Positions 6,972 through 15,159 of a stretch of DNA of 18,222 bases are shown here, one piece after another (positions within the stretch are counted from its first letter, which is position 1; each line of letters starts with the position of its first letter). Below the pieces are notes generated by a model. The model made no database searches. It saw only the letters and a program-made list of their open reading frames with translations, and was not told the origin of the DNA. The position numbers were made by a program, and so were the translations under genes. Source of the DNA: CAZGBT01 sp964524025 (GTDB taxonomy: Archaea; Aenigmatarchaeota; Aenigmatarchaeia; CG10238-14; EX4484-224); assembly GCA_964524025.1 (NCBI GenBank), contig CAZGBT010000015.1, positions 1-18,222 of the forward strand, read 5' to 3'.

Positions 6972-7477
6972 TAAAATTTGAGTGAGATACAAGAATTTTT
7001 AAGAATTTTCTCAACCTCTTTCTTATATTTTTCCTTAAGATTTGAGAATTTTCCTTGAAGGTAAAAATCGAAAAGTTCCTTAAAACTACCAAGATTTTTG
7101 TAAAGCACTCTTTTACCTATTTCACTTTCACATTTATTCAATTCTTTCATCAGTTCAGCATAATAATCAATGATTGCAAAATCCAAAGCTTCGTTGAATG
7201 TTGGAATATTTTTATTTTCCTCCATAGCCTTCAAAGCTAGAGTAACAATCATTTCTTTAGTTAATCCTGTGAAGAAACTTAAAACTTCTATTTTATCGGA
7301 AATTGAAAATAAAGCAGAGTATGAGGATGACAATTGCTCTAAATTCTCAGTTTCAACATTGTAGTAAATCTCTGTATCTTTTCCTAAGCATTCTGAAATT
7401 TTATCGATAATTTTTGTTACATCTTCAATTTTTGACTCTTTATCAACAACAAAGGTTATAGCAACTTTTTTGATCAT
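6971..7477 (-). CDS. Cytosolic protein of unknown function (168 aa)
   Basis: I do not recognise this protein. The N-terminus (MIKKVAITFVVD) looks like a first beta strand. The middle is mixed (ENLEQLSSSYSALFSISDKIEVLSFFTGL). The C-terminal 90 residues are charged helices (YYAELMKELNKCESEIGKRV, NLKEKYKKEVEKIL). There is no signal peptide or metal motif. The frame extends to a GTG at 7519, but ATG 7477 is preferred because a TATA-like element lies about 29 bp upstream with almost no leader. Its stop overlaps the ATG of the membrane-protein gene by one base, so both proteins are probably made from one transcript. Confidence 0.65.
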   Translation of the reverse strand: MIKKVAITFVVDKESKIEDVTKIIDKISECLGKDTEIYYNVETENLEQLSSSYSALFSISDKIEVLSFFTGLTKEMIVTLALKAMEENKNIPTFNEALDFAIIDYYAELMKELNKCESEIGKRVLYKNLGSFKELFDFYLQGKFSNLKEKYKKEVEKILKNSCISLKF

Positions 7478-7502
7478 TGTTAATATTTTTGATACATTTG
7501 GT

Positions 7503-7511
7503 AAATTAAAA
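7503..7511 (-). promoter_or_regulatory. TATA-like box for the two-gene membrane unit
   Basis: On the reverse strand it reads TTTAATTTA, centred about 29 bp before the ATG at 7477. The rest of 7512-7634 is A/T-rich, with no gene or stem-loop that I can support. Confidence 0.4.
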
Positions 7512-7634
7512 AAGTACACAAAGACCAGATTGCCACTATTACACCTTAGGAAATAATTTGAATAAGAAGGAACATCAGGATTTGGTTCACTTTAGAAAAA
7601 TTTAAAAATAATTAGGAACATAAAGCAAGCAACT

Positions 7635-8030
7635 CTATTTCCATTTGATCTTAACAAATTTTCTTAACACAGCTCTTGTTTTCCTCAAATTTCTTATGTT
7701 TGTAATGAAATGAAGATGTACGCACCTGAATCCAACTTCGTGATTATGGATTTCTGTGAACTTTAAATTAAATCTTCTAAGTCTCTTCAACTCCTTTTCA
7801 CTTAAAACTGGCAGATCTAATTCTATTTCTCTATCTTTTATGGTTATATCCCCTTCGATAAACCAGTAAGGCTGAACAGGAATTTCATGCTTGTTAGTGT
7901 ACTCTTCATATTTTTTAAGTAGATTTAGGTTGTCAAACCTAACTACTTTTTTGCTTGCCTTTACCTCAAGACTAACCTCTTGAGTAAGCAACTTGAGAAC
8001 TCGTCTACATAAAGTTAAGACTTTTGCCAT
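7635..8030 (-). CDS. Small basic protein of unknown function (131 aa)
   Basis: I do not recognise this protein. It is Lys/Arg-rich with alternating beta-like and helical segments. A central WFIEGDITIKDREIELDLP looks like beta strands, and a His-rich segment HNHEVGFRCVHLHF lies at about residues 95-108. The His/Cys cluster could bind metal or be part of an active site, but the spacing matches no family I know. A TTG at 8042 would add four residues; ATG 8030 is preferred. It stands alone, in the same orientation as the restriction operon but about 170 bases beyond its end, in a stretch (8031-8200) with no other gene. Confidence 0.6.
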   Translation of the reverse strand: MAKVLTLCRRVLKLLTQEVSLEVKASKKVVRFDNLNLLKKYEEYTNKHEIPVQPYWFIEGDITIKDREIELDLPVLSEKELKRLRRFNLKFTEIHNHEVGFRCVHLHFITNIRNLRKTRAVLRKFVKIKWK

Positions 8031-8200
8031 CCTATTTAACAAAGTTTTAAGTTGATGAGGTATTTTTTCAACTTCCTCAAATGGCCTTCGATATTTTATG
8101 ATGCTATTTTGTTATTTTGTTTTAAATCTTTTAAATAATTATTAGTGCATTTTTTAGAATCGAAAAACAGAGAAGGATGAAGATAGATGTTACTGTTATT

Positions 8201-8539
8201 TTATGTGCTCCCTTTATTTAAAGTAGGGAAAATTCTTTTAATTATTTCAATTTCTAAGTTTTCCATATTATTTGGGTAATATTTCTCCAGTTCCTTGAAG
8301 AACCTTTCCCCATGATTTACATCATTTACTTTAAAATGTGCAAGCTCATGAAGAAGAATAAATCTCATGAGCTTCTCATCAAAAAATTCAATAACATTGC
8401 GATTCACTCTCAAAGTCTTGGTTTTAAAAGAGAAAGATGCTATTTTTCTTTTCATAGGAATAATTCTAATTTTGACATCTTTCAATCCTAATTCTCCGAC
8501 AATCTTTCTGAAGAGCCTTATTACTTCCTTTCGCTCCAT
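8201..8539 (-). CDS. YgjP-like zinc metallopeptidase encoded with hsdR
   Basis: A 112-residue protein with the zincin motif HELAH (H64, E65, H68) followed by H76 in NHGERFFKELEKYYP. This matches the YgjP/DUF45 (WLM, SprT-like) pattern HExxH...H-G-x-x-F-W/F. The protein is shorter than typical family members (about 150-240 residues) and consists of the catalytic core only. The start overlaps the end of hsdR by 19 bases, and AAGGAG lies about 11 nt upstream, so it is the last gene of the restriction operon. Genes of this family are commonly found beside type I restriction genes. The role there is unknown; turnover of the restriction complex or cleavage of DNA-bound protein are possibilities. 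Confidence 0.85.
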   Translation of the reverse strand: MERKEVIRLFRKIVGELGLKDVKIRIIPMKRKIASFSFKTKTLRVNRNVIEFFDEKLMRFILLHELAHFKVNDVNHGERFFKELEKYYPNNMENLEIEIIKRIFPTLNKGST

Positions 8540-11500
8540 ACTTTCTCTAACTCCTTCTTTACGTACTCTACAAGCTCATCAGCCAGTTTTGTAGCCTCAT
8601 TTTCTTTTATGTCAGCTAAGAATAGATCTTCCAAAATTTTTGCTGCAAGTTCATCTTCGTGTGCAGGAAGCATCTTCGCGCTCCGCGAAGCTAGCTTCCT
8701 AAGATATTTCTCGGTATTTGTAAAATCAACGCTTTTAGTGGTTTTCTGCCTTACGTAGTACCTCATGCTTTCCTTTAATCTTTCTTCAAGTGATTTGTTT
8801 TCTATCCTTTCTCTATACTCCTCCAGCTCACTTTCAATTGCTCTAATTCTAGCAAGGAATGTCTTTGTATTAATAGTTCTTGTTATCCACTCTATTCTTA
8901 GCCTCTCGATTTTCTCAGCTATTTGTCTATAAACAGGATCGTGCATTTTCTCTCTTACAAAATTTCTGATATAGAAGAAGTAGTCTGCTAGCTGATTAAT
9001 CATCTTTTTTCTAAGTTCTTCCTCTCCAAATCTTTCAGCAAGCTCAGAAGCGAGCTTTTCTATTTTCTCAGGTTCGAGCTTGACCTTTCCGATTTCTTTG
9101 AATTCTTCAACAATCGTTTTCTTATGGATGTAGGATCTAAGCTCATCCCAGAAATCTTTTCCAAGTTTTTTAGTTTTTGGGGATATTATTACTTTCAGCT
9201 TGTAATAAATGTATGCGAGAGTTTGGATATCCTCAACATAAACTATTTTCTCCCGATATGCTCCAAGAGCTTTGTAGAGTTTCAAAATACTTTTCATATC
9301 ATTTACTAGTTTTATAAGTTTGACTGATAGATCTACATCTTCCGTGTAGAGCATTGCAAGCGTCTTTATCTTGGCAATCAATTCTTCTTTTCCTTCTCCA
9401 GTCTTTAAGGCATTCTTTGCTGCATCTAGATCTATTTCTATTTCCTCCTTTCCAACTTTGAGCGTTTTCAATTCTTCCTTCAGTCTGTTAAACTTGTATT
9501 CAAACTCCGAGAACTTCTGCTTAATTGAACTCATGAGATTAAGCTTCAAATCTTGACGGATTATGGCATCCTCATCAGCAAGGAGGTTATAGATCGCCAT
9601 AGTCTTTGTAAGATGCTCCATAAGCCCAACGGAATCGACAATAAGCCCGTATTCTTTATCCTTATATGGTCTGTTAACTCTAGCTATTGCTTGAAGAAGC
9701 CTGTGTTCGTAGAGCGGTTTATCAAGATACATAACCCTAAGCTTAGGAGCATCAAAGCCAGTAAGAAGCATATCAGTAACTATCAGAATTCTAGGATTAT
9801 CCTTATTTTTAAATTCGTCTTGTATTTCCTTGTTTATCTCATCATAATCTTTGTTTCTCCATCTCTTTCTAAGTTCCTCCATATATTCAAGAATTTCTCC
9901 CTCAGTCTCTTTGTAGCTATATGTCATCACAATTTCAGCCCATTTTCTCGCTTTTTCTCCAAATTTCTTCACAAGATATTTATCTAGCGCTCTTTTGTAT
10001 CTCACGCATCCAAGCCTATTTACAGCTACAACCATAGCTTTAAACTTGAAGTTCCTAGTGTCTTCTTCGATCCTATCAACAATGTATTTTGCAAGCTTGT
10101 CAATTCTCTCAGGGTTAAGCAGAATCACTTTTGCTTTTGTAATATTGTCCCGAATATCCTTTTTAGTTATCTTTGCTTCCAAAAGTTTATCTATTTCACC
10201 ATGTTTTTTCATATATTCTTTTATAAAATCCGCTATCTCATTTTCGGTCAGTTTTATTTGTATCCCTTCAGCTTCTATATCTCCTTCCTTAACTACATCA
10301 TAAACAAGGGGTAGCGTGAAGCCGTCTCTTATAGAGTCGCCAATGAAGTAAACATCAAGATAATACTCTCCCTCAGCAGGATATGAGAATTCCAGAAATG
10401 TGTTTCTTTCATGCTTGAAAATAGGAGTTCCTGTAAAACCGAAAGTTATGCAATTCGGAAAACTAGCCTTTCTCATCGCTCCAAGAGTGCTGTAATGACT
10501 TCTATGGGCTTCGTCTATTAAAAATAGAACAAATTTATTTTTAACACCACCCAAGTCGAGAATATATTTTTCTTTGTCTTTTCCCTTTAGAGATGACAGT
10601 TTTTCCACAACTTTGCGATATTCTTCCTGATCGCTTTTCTCAAGATACTCTAAATATCTCTTTGCAAGTTTGTGAAGCAGAGAATATATTCTCTGTGTAG
10701 ATTCCTGATCTTCCTTCTCACTTAAACCTTCAAAATTGGTTTGCCTTCCTCTCTGGAATTTTTGGATTGTTGTTAAGTAAATGCCGCGAGAAATTACATT
10801 TTTTGAGAATTCGCTTTCTTTTAGAGTTTCAATTACTTTGCATAGCTCAGAAATGCTTTCTATTTTCTTATAATAATTTCTAAACTTCTCCTCCTGAACT
10901 GATTTTAGAACCTCATCATGCTGTCTTTCGAGATCTTGCCGATCAACTACAAAAAACACTACAGGATTTTGGGAATAATAGCGATCAAAGAAGTAGTTTG
11001 CTATAAAGAACATTGTAAAAGTCTTGCCACTTCCCTGCCAGTGCCATATTAGCCCTTTGCTCTTTCCATTATTCAAGTGTTCCTCTATCCTTTTCATAGC
11101 TCTTTTCGTTGCTCTGTATTGGTTCCATCTCGCAATCAACTTTTTCTTGAGACCTTCTTCAGGAATCCAGAAAAATGTGAAGTACTTTATAAATTCTACA
11201 AGCCTTGACGGTTTTAAGAGATCAAAAATATCATCTTTCCAGTTAAAGGAATTTTCCTCTCTCTTCTTTTTCTCCCAGTTAGGCAATGTGGGAGTGTAAC
11301 GTTTTTCATCACCATAAGCAATTGCAAATTGTACAAATCTGAAAAGATCCGGAGACTTCATTTCGTAACTTCTTATATCTTTCAATGCTTGTGTATGAGA
11401 AAATGGAATAGATTCTGGTTTTGCTTCTATTATAACAATAGGTATGCCATTTATGAAAAGTGTGAAATCTGGTTCGCTATTGTCTGGCGAACCTCTAAAC

Positions 11501-11868
11501 TTAGCTTCATGAAGAAAGAAGAAGTAATTTCTTTCTGGTTTTTGATGGTCTATTAAATGAAATGTCCAGATTTCTCTATCGACTTTAACTTTAATGCCAT
11601 ATTTCAAATAATCTAAAATCCTTTTTTCTTCCGAATTCAAATCGTCGAAAATTTTCTCAATTACTTTTCTTCTTTCCTCTTCCCGTAACTTGAAAAATTT
11701 TTCTTGGTTAATTTCTACAACCTTTTTCTCAAGAACGTCTGGCAAATAATAATGTTCAATCAAAGTGTGCTCGGATATTTTAAGCTCTGAATTCCCGTCT
11801 CTCCAGCCTATTTCAATCAGCCTGTTCCTTATTTCTTTGTGAACAACATCTTCAGGCTGAAGGGTCAT
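8521..11868 (-). CDS. hsdR: Type I restriction enzyme R subunit (HsdR)
   Basis: The 1115-residue motor and nuclease subunit, which translocates DNA with ATP and cuts unmodified DNA away from the recognition site. The N-terminal PD-(D/E)xK nuclease shows D134 (EPDFTLF) and E148-A-K150 (IIEAK). The superfamily 2 helicase core has Walker A HWQGSGKT (276-283), DEAH (452-455), FTGTP (478-482), TDMLLTGFDAP (698-708) and QAIARVNRP (726-734). The rest is a helical C-terminal domain that contacts the methylase. All key residues are present and the length is normal, so it appears functional. A GGAGG lies 7 nt before the ATG and 3 bp separate it from the upstream hsdM. It overlaps the metallopeptidase gene. 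Confidence 0.96.
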   Translation of the reverse strand: MTLQPEDVVHKEIRNRLIEIGWRDGNSELKISEHTLIEHYYLPDVLEKKVVEINQEKFFKLREEERRKVIEKIFDDLNSEEKRILDYLKYGIKVKVDREIWTFHLIDHQKPERNYFFFLHEAKFRGSPDNSEPDFTLFINGIPIVIIEAKPESIPFSHTQALKDIRSYEMKSPDLFRFVQFAIAYGDEKRYTPTLPNWEKKKREENSFNWKDDIFDLLKPSRLVEFIKYFTFFWIPEEGLKKKLIARWNQYRATKRAMKRIEEHLNNGKSKGLIWHWQGSGKTFTMFFIANYFFDRYYSQNPVVFFVVDRQDLERQHDEVLKSVQEEKFRNYYKKIESISELCKVIETLKESEFSKNVISRGIYLTTIQKFQRGRQTNFEGLSEKEDQESTQRIYSLLHKLAKRYLEYLEKSDQEEYRKVVEKLSSLKGKDKEKYILDLGGVKNKFVLFLIDEAHRSHYSTLGAMRKASFPNCITFGFTGTPIFKHERNTFLEFSYPAEGEYYLDVYFIGDSIRDGFTLPLVYDVVKEGDIEAEGIQIKLTENEIADFIKEYMKKHGEIDKLLEAKITKKDIRDNITKAKVILLNPERIDKLAKYIVDRIEEDTRNFKFKAMVVAVNRLGCVRYKRALDKYLVKKFGEKARKWAEIVMTYSYKETEGEILEYMEELRKRWRNKDYDEINKEIQDEFKNKDNPRILIVTDMLLTGFDAPKLRVMYLDKPLYEHRLLQAIARVNRPYKDKEYGLIVDSVGLMEHLTKTMAIYNLLADEDAIIRQDLKLNLMSSIKQKFSEFEYKFNRLKEELKTLKVGKEEIEIDLDAAKNALKTGEGKEELIAKIKTLAMLYTEDVDLSVKLIKLVNDMKSILKLYKALGAYREKIVYVEDIQTLAYIYYKLKVIISPKTKKLGKDFWDELRSYIHKKTIVEEFKEIGKVKLEPEKIEKLASELAERFGEEELRKKMINQLADYFFYIRNFVREKMHDPVYRQIAEKIERLRIEWITRTINTKTFLARIRAIESELEEYRERIENKSLEERLKESMRYYVRQKTTKSVDFTNTEKYLRKLASRSAKMLPAHEDELAAKILEDLFLADIKENEATKLADELVEYVKKELEKVWSERK
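8665..8700. repeat. GC-rich hairpin within the 3' part of hsdR
   Basis: Nested inverted repeats: outer AGGAAGC (8665-8671) with GCTTCCT (8694-8700), inner CTTCGCG (8674-8680) with CGCGAAG (8684-8690) around a 3-base loop. It encodes KLASRSAKMLP in HsdR. A 14-bp stem this GC-rich stands out against the A/T-rich gene. Confidence 0.5.
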
Positions 11869-11871
11869 ACA

Positions 11872-13383
11872 TTATCCTCCTTTTAGTGCTGATACAATAT
11901 TTTTTGTTAGTTCGGCTATTTTTAAAGTAATTTCGCTTCTTTTATTTTCTAGACTTATAAGTTCTTCCACTTCCTTTTCCAAGTCGATTTTTTCCTCTTC
12001 TTCAACAGGTGTTACGTAAAGGCTAACATTTAAATTGTAATCATTCTTTGCAATTTCTTCAAGGGTAACTACTCTTGCAAAACCTTCGATATCTTTGAAT
12101 TCTCTATAAACGTTCAGAATTTTTTCGATGTGTTTCTCTCCAATCCTGTTCATAGCAGAAATTTCAGGATGTTTTTCGTATTCTTCACTTGCATTTATGA
12201 ACAAGACTTTACCTTTTCTACCTTCTGGTTTGTTTTTGTTGAAAATTATTATTGCACCAGCTCTTTTTTCCTTACCAAATATTGGAGGGAGTTGAATTAC
12301 AGCTTCGATTAAGTCTTTTTCTACAATTTCTTTTCTAATCCTTTTTTCGCTCTTTCCTCTAAACAAAACTCCGTTATCAATTACTATTCCTGCTTTCTTT
12401 TTGGAGAAATAAAGCAGTAATTGGATCCACGCCCAATCCATAGATTTCTTTGGCGGAAAACCGTTTGTTGCGTAAGTCGTGTAAATCTTTTTAACTTCGG
12501 GTTTTGTTTTGAGGTTATCCACATCATATTTTTGGTTCCATCTCGGATCTGTTAGCGCGTAATCTATCTCTAAGTTTGAAAACTGAGGATTTGCTAAGCT
12601 ATCACCAATAAATATTTGATAATTCTTTATACCGTTCAGTATCATGTTGATTTTAGCTATCGCCGCGATGTAGGGTCTTATTTCCTGCCCGTAAAGCATA
12701 ATCTGAGGATCGGGCTCTTTACTTTCTGCATGCCTGTAAGCGTAAACGAGAAAGCTCCCCGAACCCAGAGCTGGATCGAGAACTGTGGAATTTGGCTCGA
12801 TATCAAGGAGCTCTATAAGAAGCTTTCCAACCTCTGGAGGCGTAACTCTAAACTCTTCTCCTTTTTCACCAGATTTCTTTTGAGATTTTTCTTCAGGCAC
12901 ATAACTGCTGAGTATCCACATGAATATTGAGTTCAAAACTTCTGGTGAAATTTTGGAAAAGTCTACAGTGCTAAAACCATCGATAATTTTCTCAAATCTT
13001 TCAATGTATTCTGGAGCTGTAAATATCTTCAAGTTCTCTACTAAAACGTCCATGCGGTCAAACTCAGGATTCAGCTTGATAATCCTTGAAAGGTTAGATA
13101 TTATTTTTGCTGAACTTTCTCTTTCTTTTACGGATTCGTGCCAAGTCAGAAGCTTCTTCTCACTCTCATCATAAAGAACGTAGTAGCTCCTGTTTGCAAG
13201 AATGTATGCTTGGGTTTCCGTAAACTTCTCGGAATACTCCTTAACCTTTTCCATCCACTTGTCGCTTAATACTTTGTAAAATATCAAGGTGAGTAAAACC
13301 TTGTAATCTAAATCACCGCCTAGATTCTCAGCTATTTCCGAAATCTTTTTTCGAAGCTTCTCTTCAAGTTCCTGATTGCTCAT
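11872..13383 (-). CDS. hsdM: HsdM paralogue with degenerate catalytic motif
   Basis: A 503-residue type I DNA methyltransferase-like protein. An HsdM-type helical N-terminus (1-165) precedes the methylase fold. The S-adenosylmethionine motif I is present (DPALGSGS, 203-210). Motif IV reads T-DPRW-N (278-283) instead of NPPW: Asp for Asn is tolerated in other methylases, but Arg replaces the second Pro. The later segment LPPIFGKEKRAGA also differs from the typical LPxxLFYNTGxPG. The protein is otherwise closely similar to the upstream HsdM throughout but lacks that protein's winged-helix extension. It probably binds SAM or HsdS but may not methylate. It overlaps hsdS by 20 bases, with GGTGA-type SD sequences before the ATG. 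It could act as a structural partner in a heterodimer, an inference. Confidence 0.9.
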   Translation of the reverse strand: MSNQELEEKLRKKISEIAENLGGDLDYKVLLTLIFYKVLSDKWMEKVKEYSEKFTETQAYILANRSYYVLYDESEKKLLTWHESVKERESSAKIISNLSRIIKLNPEFDRMDVLVENLKIFTAPEYIERFEKIIDGFSTVDFSKISPEVLNSIFMWILSSYVPEEKSQKKSGEKGEEFRVTPPEVGKLLIELLDIEPNSTVLDPALGSGSFLVYAYRHAESKEPDPQIMLYGQEIRPYIAAIAKINMILNGIKNYQIFIGDSLANPQFSNLEIDYALTDPRWNQKYDVDNLKTKPEVKKIYTTYATNGFPPKKSMDWAWIQLLLYFSKKKAGIVIDNGVLFRGKSEKRIRKEIVEKDLIEAVIQLPPIFGKEKRAGAIIIFNKNKPEGRKGKVLFINASEEYEKHPEISAMNRIGEKHIEKILNVYREFKDIEGFARVVTLEEIAKNDYNLNVSLYVTPVEEEEKIDLEKEVEELISLENKRSEITLKIAELTKNIVSALKGG

Positions 13384-14665
13384 TAACCTTCACCCTCACC
13401 TTACCCGTCAGAAGAACATCCATCAAACCCTTCTTAATTCTCTCAAGCTTTTCTTTCTCTTTCCTTTCGATTTCAAGTTTTTTGTCAACTGTCTGGAGAA
13501 TTTCGGCGATTATCTTTTGTTCATCGAGTGGTGGGAGTGGGATTAAATAGTTCTCAATGTCTTCTTTTCGTATTGCCTTAAAAGTAGAGCCAGATGAGAT
13601 GATTTCGAATTTCCGCCCATTGAATTTCAAATAGTAAAACAGAAATAGATAATTCAGTTTATTATTTTTAGGTCTAATTGCCGCTAATCCTCTCCCAATA
13701 CAACATCTAAACGGAGCGATATTAACGTCTCCCACAGGCGCCCTTACTGAGAGTAAAATATCGTTTGGTTCGGCTATTTTTATTGGTTTAGAGCAGTAGA
13801 TTGAGGGCGATGGATAGATTTCCCCAAATTCCGTCTTGCCCTGCAAAAAAGGTAAACCCTCTCCAGTATTGTTGTATGTTGATGAGGGTGGAGACTGTCC
13901 CATGATTATTTCAGCAACATCTTTGTCCCCAAGCCTAACAACCTCCCAATCTTCCGGCACTTTCCCAATTTCCGTATCTCTAAACCTTGTTTCCCGATAA
14001 AAGCTGACTTTACCGTTTTCAACCTTAACTCTCACCCTTCCGCTGAGAAGCTCCTGCATCAGCCCTTTCTTCAGCCGTTCGGTTTTTGCGATGATTTCGT
14101 CGGTTTTTTGAATTGCTTGGTCAACCGTGCTTAAGATTTCGGCGATTTTGCGTTGTTCTGGGAGAGGTGGATAAGGAATTATTAAATTCTCCACAGCCTC
14201 TTTTGGAACTCTTTTCCTGCCAGTTGTTCCTCTCATGGAGTATTCTAAGATCTTTCTGAATCTGGGATGTTTAAGCACATAAAATAAGAAGAGCCTATCT
14301 ATTCTCCTGCAAGTAATTGGAAATACTTCTGTTGTGGCAAGAGCGAATCCGTTAGGTATGTCATCTGGGACTATTCCTTGTTTGCCATTTTCAAAGCATG
14401 GAGTAATTTTTGCTAAAAGAAGATCGCCAGCCTCGCAATACGTGAAACTTCTTACGTCTTCTAATTTACGAATTTCAAACTTAACATACATCTCAGAGTC
14501 AGGTATAAGTTCCATAGAAATGAAGGCTACTTCATCAACACTATTTATTGATTTGTTTTTTCGAATTTCTGCGATTTCTTTATCTCCCAGCCTAACAACC
14601 TCCCAGTCCTCAGGAATTTTCCCTATCTCCGTATCCTTGAAATTCGTTTCCATGTAAAACTGCAT
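13364..14665 (-). CDS. hsdS: Type I specificity subunit (HsdS)
   Basis: About 433 residues; determines the recognition sequence for both restriction and modification. It shows the usual circular arrangement: target-recognition domain 1 (about 5-165), a conserved coiled-coil spacer (about 167-215, PLPEQRKIAEIL... then KKGLMQELLSGRVRVKV), domain 2 (about 225-375), and the second conserved spacer (PLDEQKIIAEIL... KKGLMDVLLTGKVRVKV). Both halves begin with a near-identical TEIGKxPEDWEVVRLGD segment. The recognition domains themselves differ, indicating a bipartite asymmetric target. Starts are TTG 14674, ATG 14671 and ATG 14665. AGGAGG at 14675-14680 lies 9 nt from ATG 14665, which I prefer, and only 3 nt from ATG 14671. 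The gene abuts the HEPN-like gene. Confidence 0.93.
   Translation of the reverse strand: MQFYMETNFKDTEIGKIPEDWEVVRLGDKEIAEIRKNKSINSVDEVAFISMELIPDSEMYVKFEIRKLEDVRSFTYCEAGDLLLAKITPCFENGKQGIVPDDIPNGFALATTEVFPITCRRIDRLFLFYVLKHPRFRKILEYSMRGTTGRKRVPKEAVENLIIPYPPLPEQRKIAEILSTVDQAIQKTDEIIAKTERLKKGLMQELLSGRVRVKVENGKVSFYRETRFRDTEIGKVPEDWEVVRLGDKDVAEIIMGQSPPSSTYNNTGEGLPFLQGKTEFGEIYPSPSIYCSKPIKIAEPNDILLSVRAPVGDVNIAPFRCCIGRGLAAIRPKNNKLNYLFLFYYLKFNGRKFEIISSGSTFKAIRKEDIENYLIPLPPLDEQKIIAEILQTVDKKLEIERKEKEKLERIKKGLMDVLLTGKVRVKVNEQSGT
13907..14653 (-). repeat. Internal duplication in hsdS (two conserved segments)
   Basis: The segments at 14564-14653 and 13907-13996 encode nearly the same 30 residues and are alike at the DNA level. 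A second pair, about 14021-14167 and 13385-13537, encodes the conserved spacers. Such direct repeats are where HsdS genes recombine to swap or lose recognition domains. Confidence 0.75.
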
Positions 14666-14670
14666 AAACA

Positions 14671-15159
14671 TCAACCTCCTTCTTCGATCTTCTTATAGAT
14701 AAGTAAATTATCAGCTACAGTTACGCAAAATTTTGCGTGCTTTACCGCAAGTTCTGCATCTTCTTTCTTAAATAACTTGTCAGGCGGAACATTTAGCTCA
14801 TCAATTCCATATTTTGCGATGGTATAAAATCTGTGCCAAAAGTAAGTTAAGAAGATCAGTCTCGGTAATTCATCCTTATAAACAAAGTTCTCTGGAAAAT
14901 CTTTAGAAAGAAGCTCTTTAGTTACTTTCATTACCTCTTCTCCTCTCTTTCCTCGTTCAAACAACAATTGGTGTTCTCTAGGAAAATCCAAACCCATTAT
15001 CTTAAATACGGCTTTACCACTTAGTTCTATAGCGGCTTGGCAGTTAGCTATTATATTTGAATAACTTGGGAAATATTCTTTTAGCTCTTCTTCTGATTCT
15101 GAGATAAGTTTCTTTGCTTTATCAATCAAGTTTTTAGCGTATTCTAAATGCTCACTCAT
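14671..15159 (-). CDS. HEPN-like domain protein inside the restriction operon
   Basis: A 162-residue helical protein with the look of archaeal HEPN proteins. It has an amphipathic N-terminal helix (HLEYAKNLIDKAKKLI), then CQAAIELSGKAVFKIMGLDFPREHQLL, which matches the HEPN pattern of a helix with A-x-E-x-x-x-K-A followed by a loop and H-x-L. A final helical segment contains WHRFYTIAKYG. HEPN proteins are often RNases or toxin subunits, usually with an R-x4-6-H motif. I see no arginine-histidine pair with that spacing, so activity is doubtful. No MNT nucleotidyltransferase partner is nearby. ATG 15159 is preferred, with GGTGG 5 nt upstream; a GTG at 15168 is also in frame. It overlaps the upstream hsdM and abuts hsdS. 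Confidence 0.75.
   Translation of the reverse strand: MSEHLEYAKNLIDKAKKLISESEEELKEYFPSYSNIIANCQAAIELSGKAVFKIMGLDFPREHQLLFERGKRGEEVMKVTKELLSKDFPENFVYKDELPRLIFLTYFWHRFYTIAKYGIDELNVPPDKLFKKEDAELAVKHAKFCVTVADNLLIYKKIEEGG

Noticed and set aside
9553..9987. Long forward open frame opposite hsdR
   Set aside because: Antisense to a well-supported hsdR with intact helicase motifs; its translation is Phe/Ser/Ile-rich low-complexity, as expected from the complement of a Lys/Glu-rich gene.
14671..15159. Classical HEPN-MNT toxin-antitoxin pair
   Set aside because: No nucleotidyltransferase (GSxxxGxxxxxSDID) gene is adjacent; the neighbours are hsdM and hsdS.
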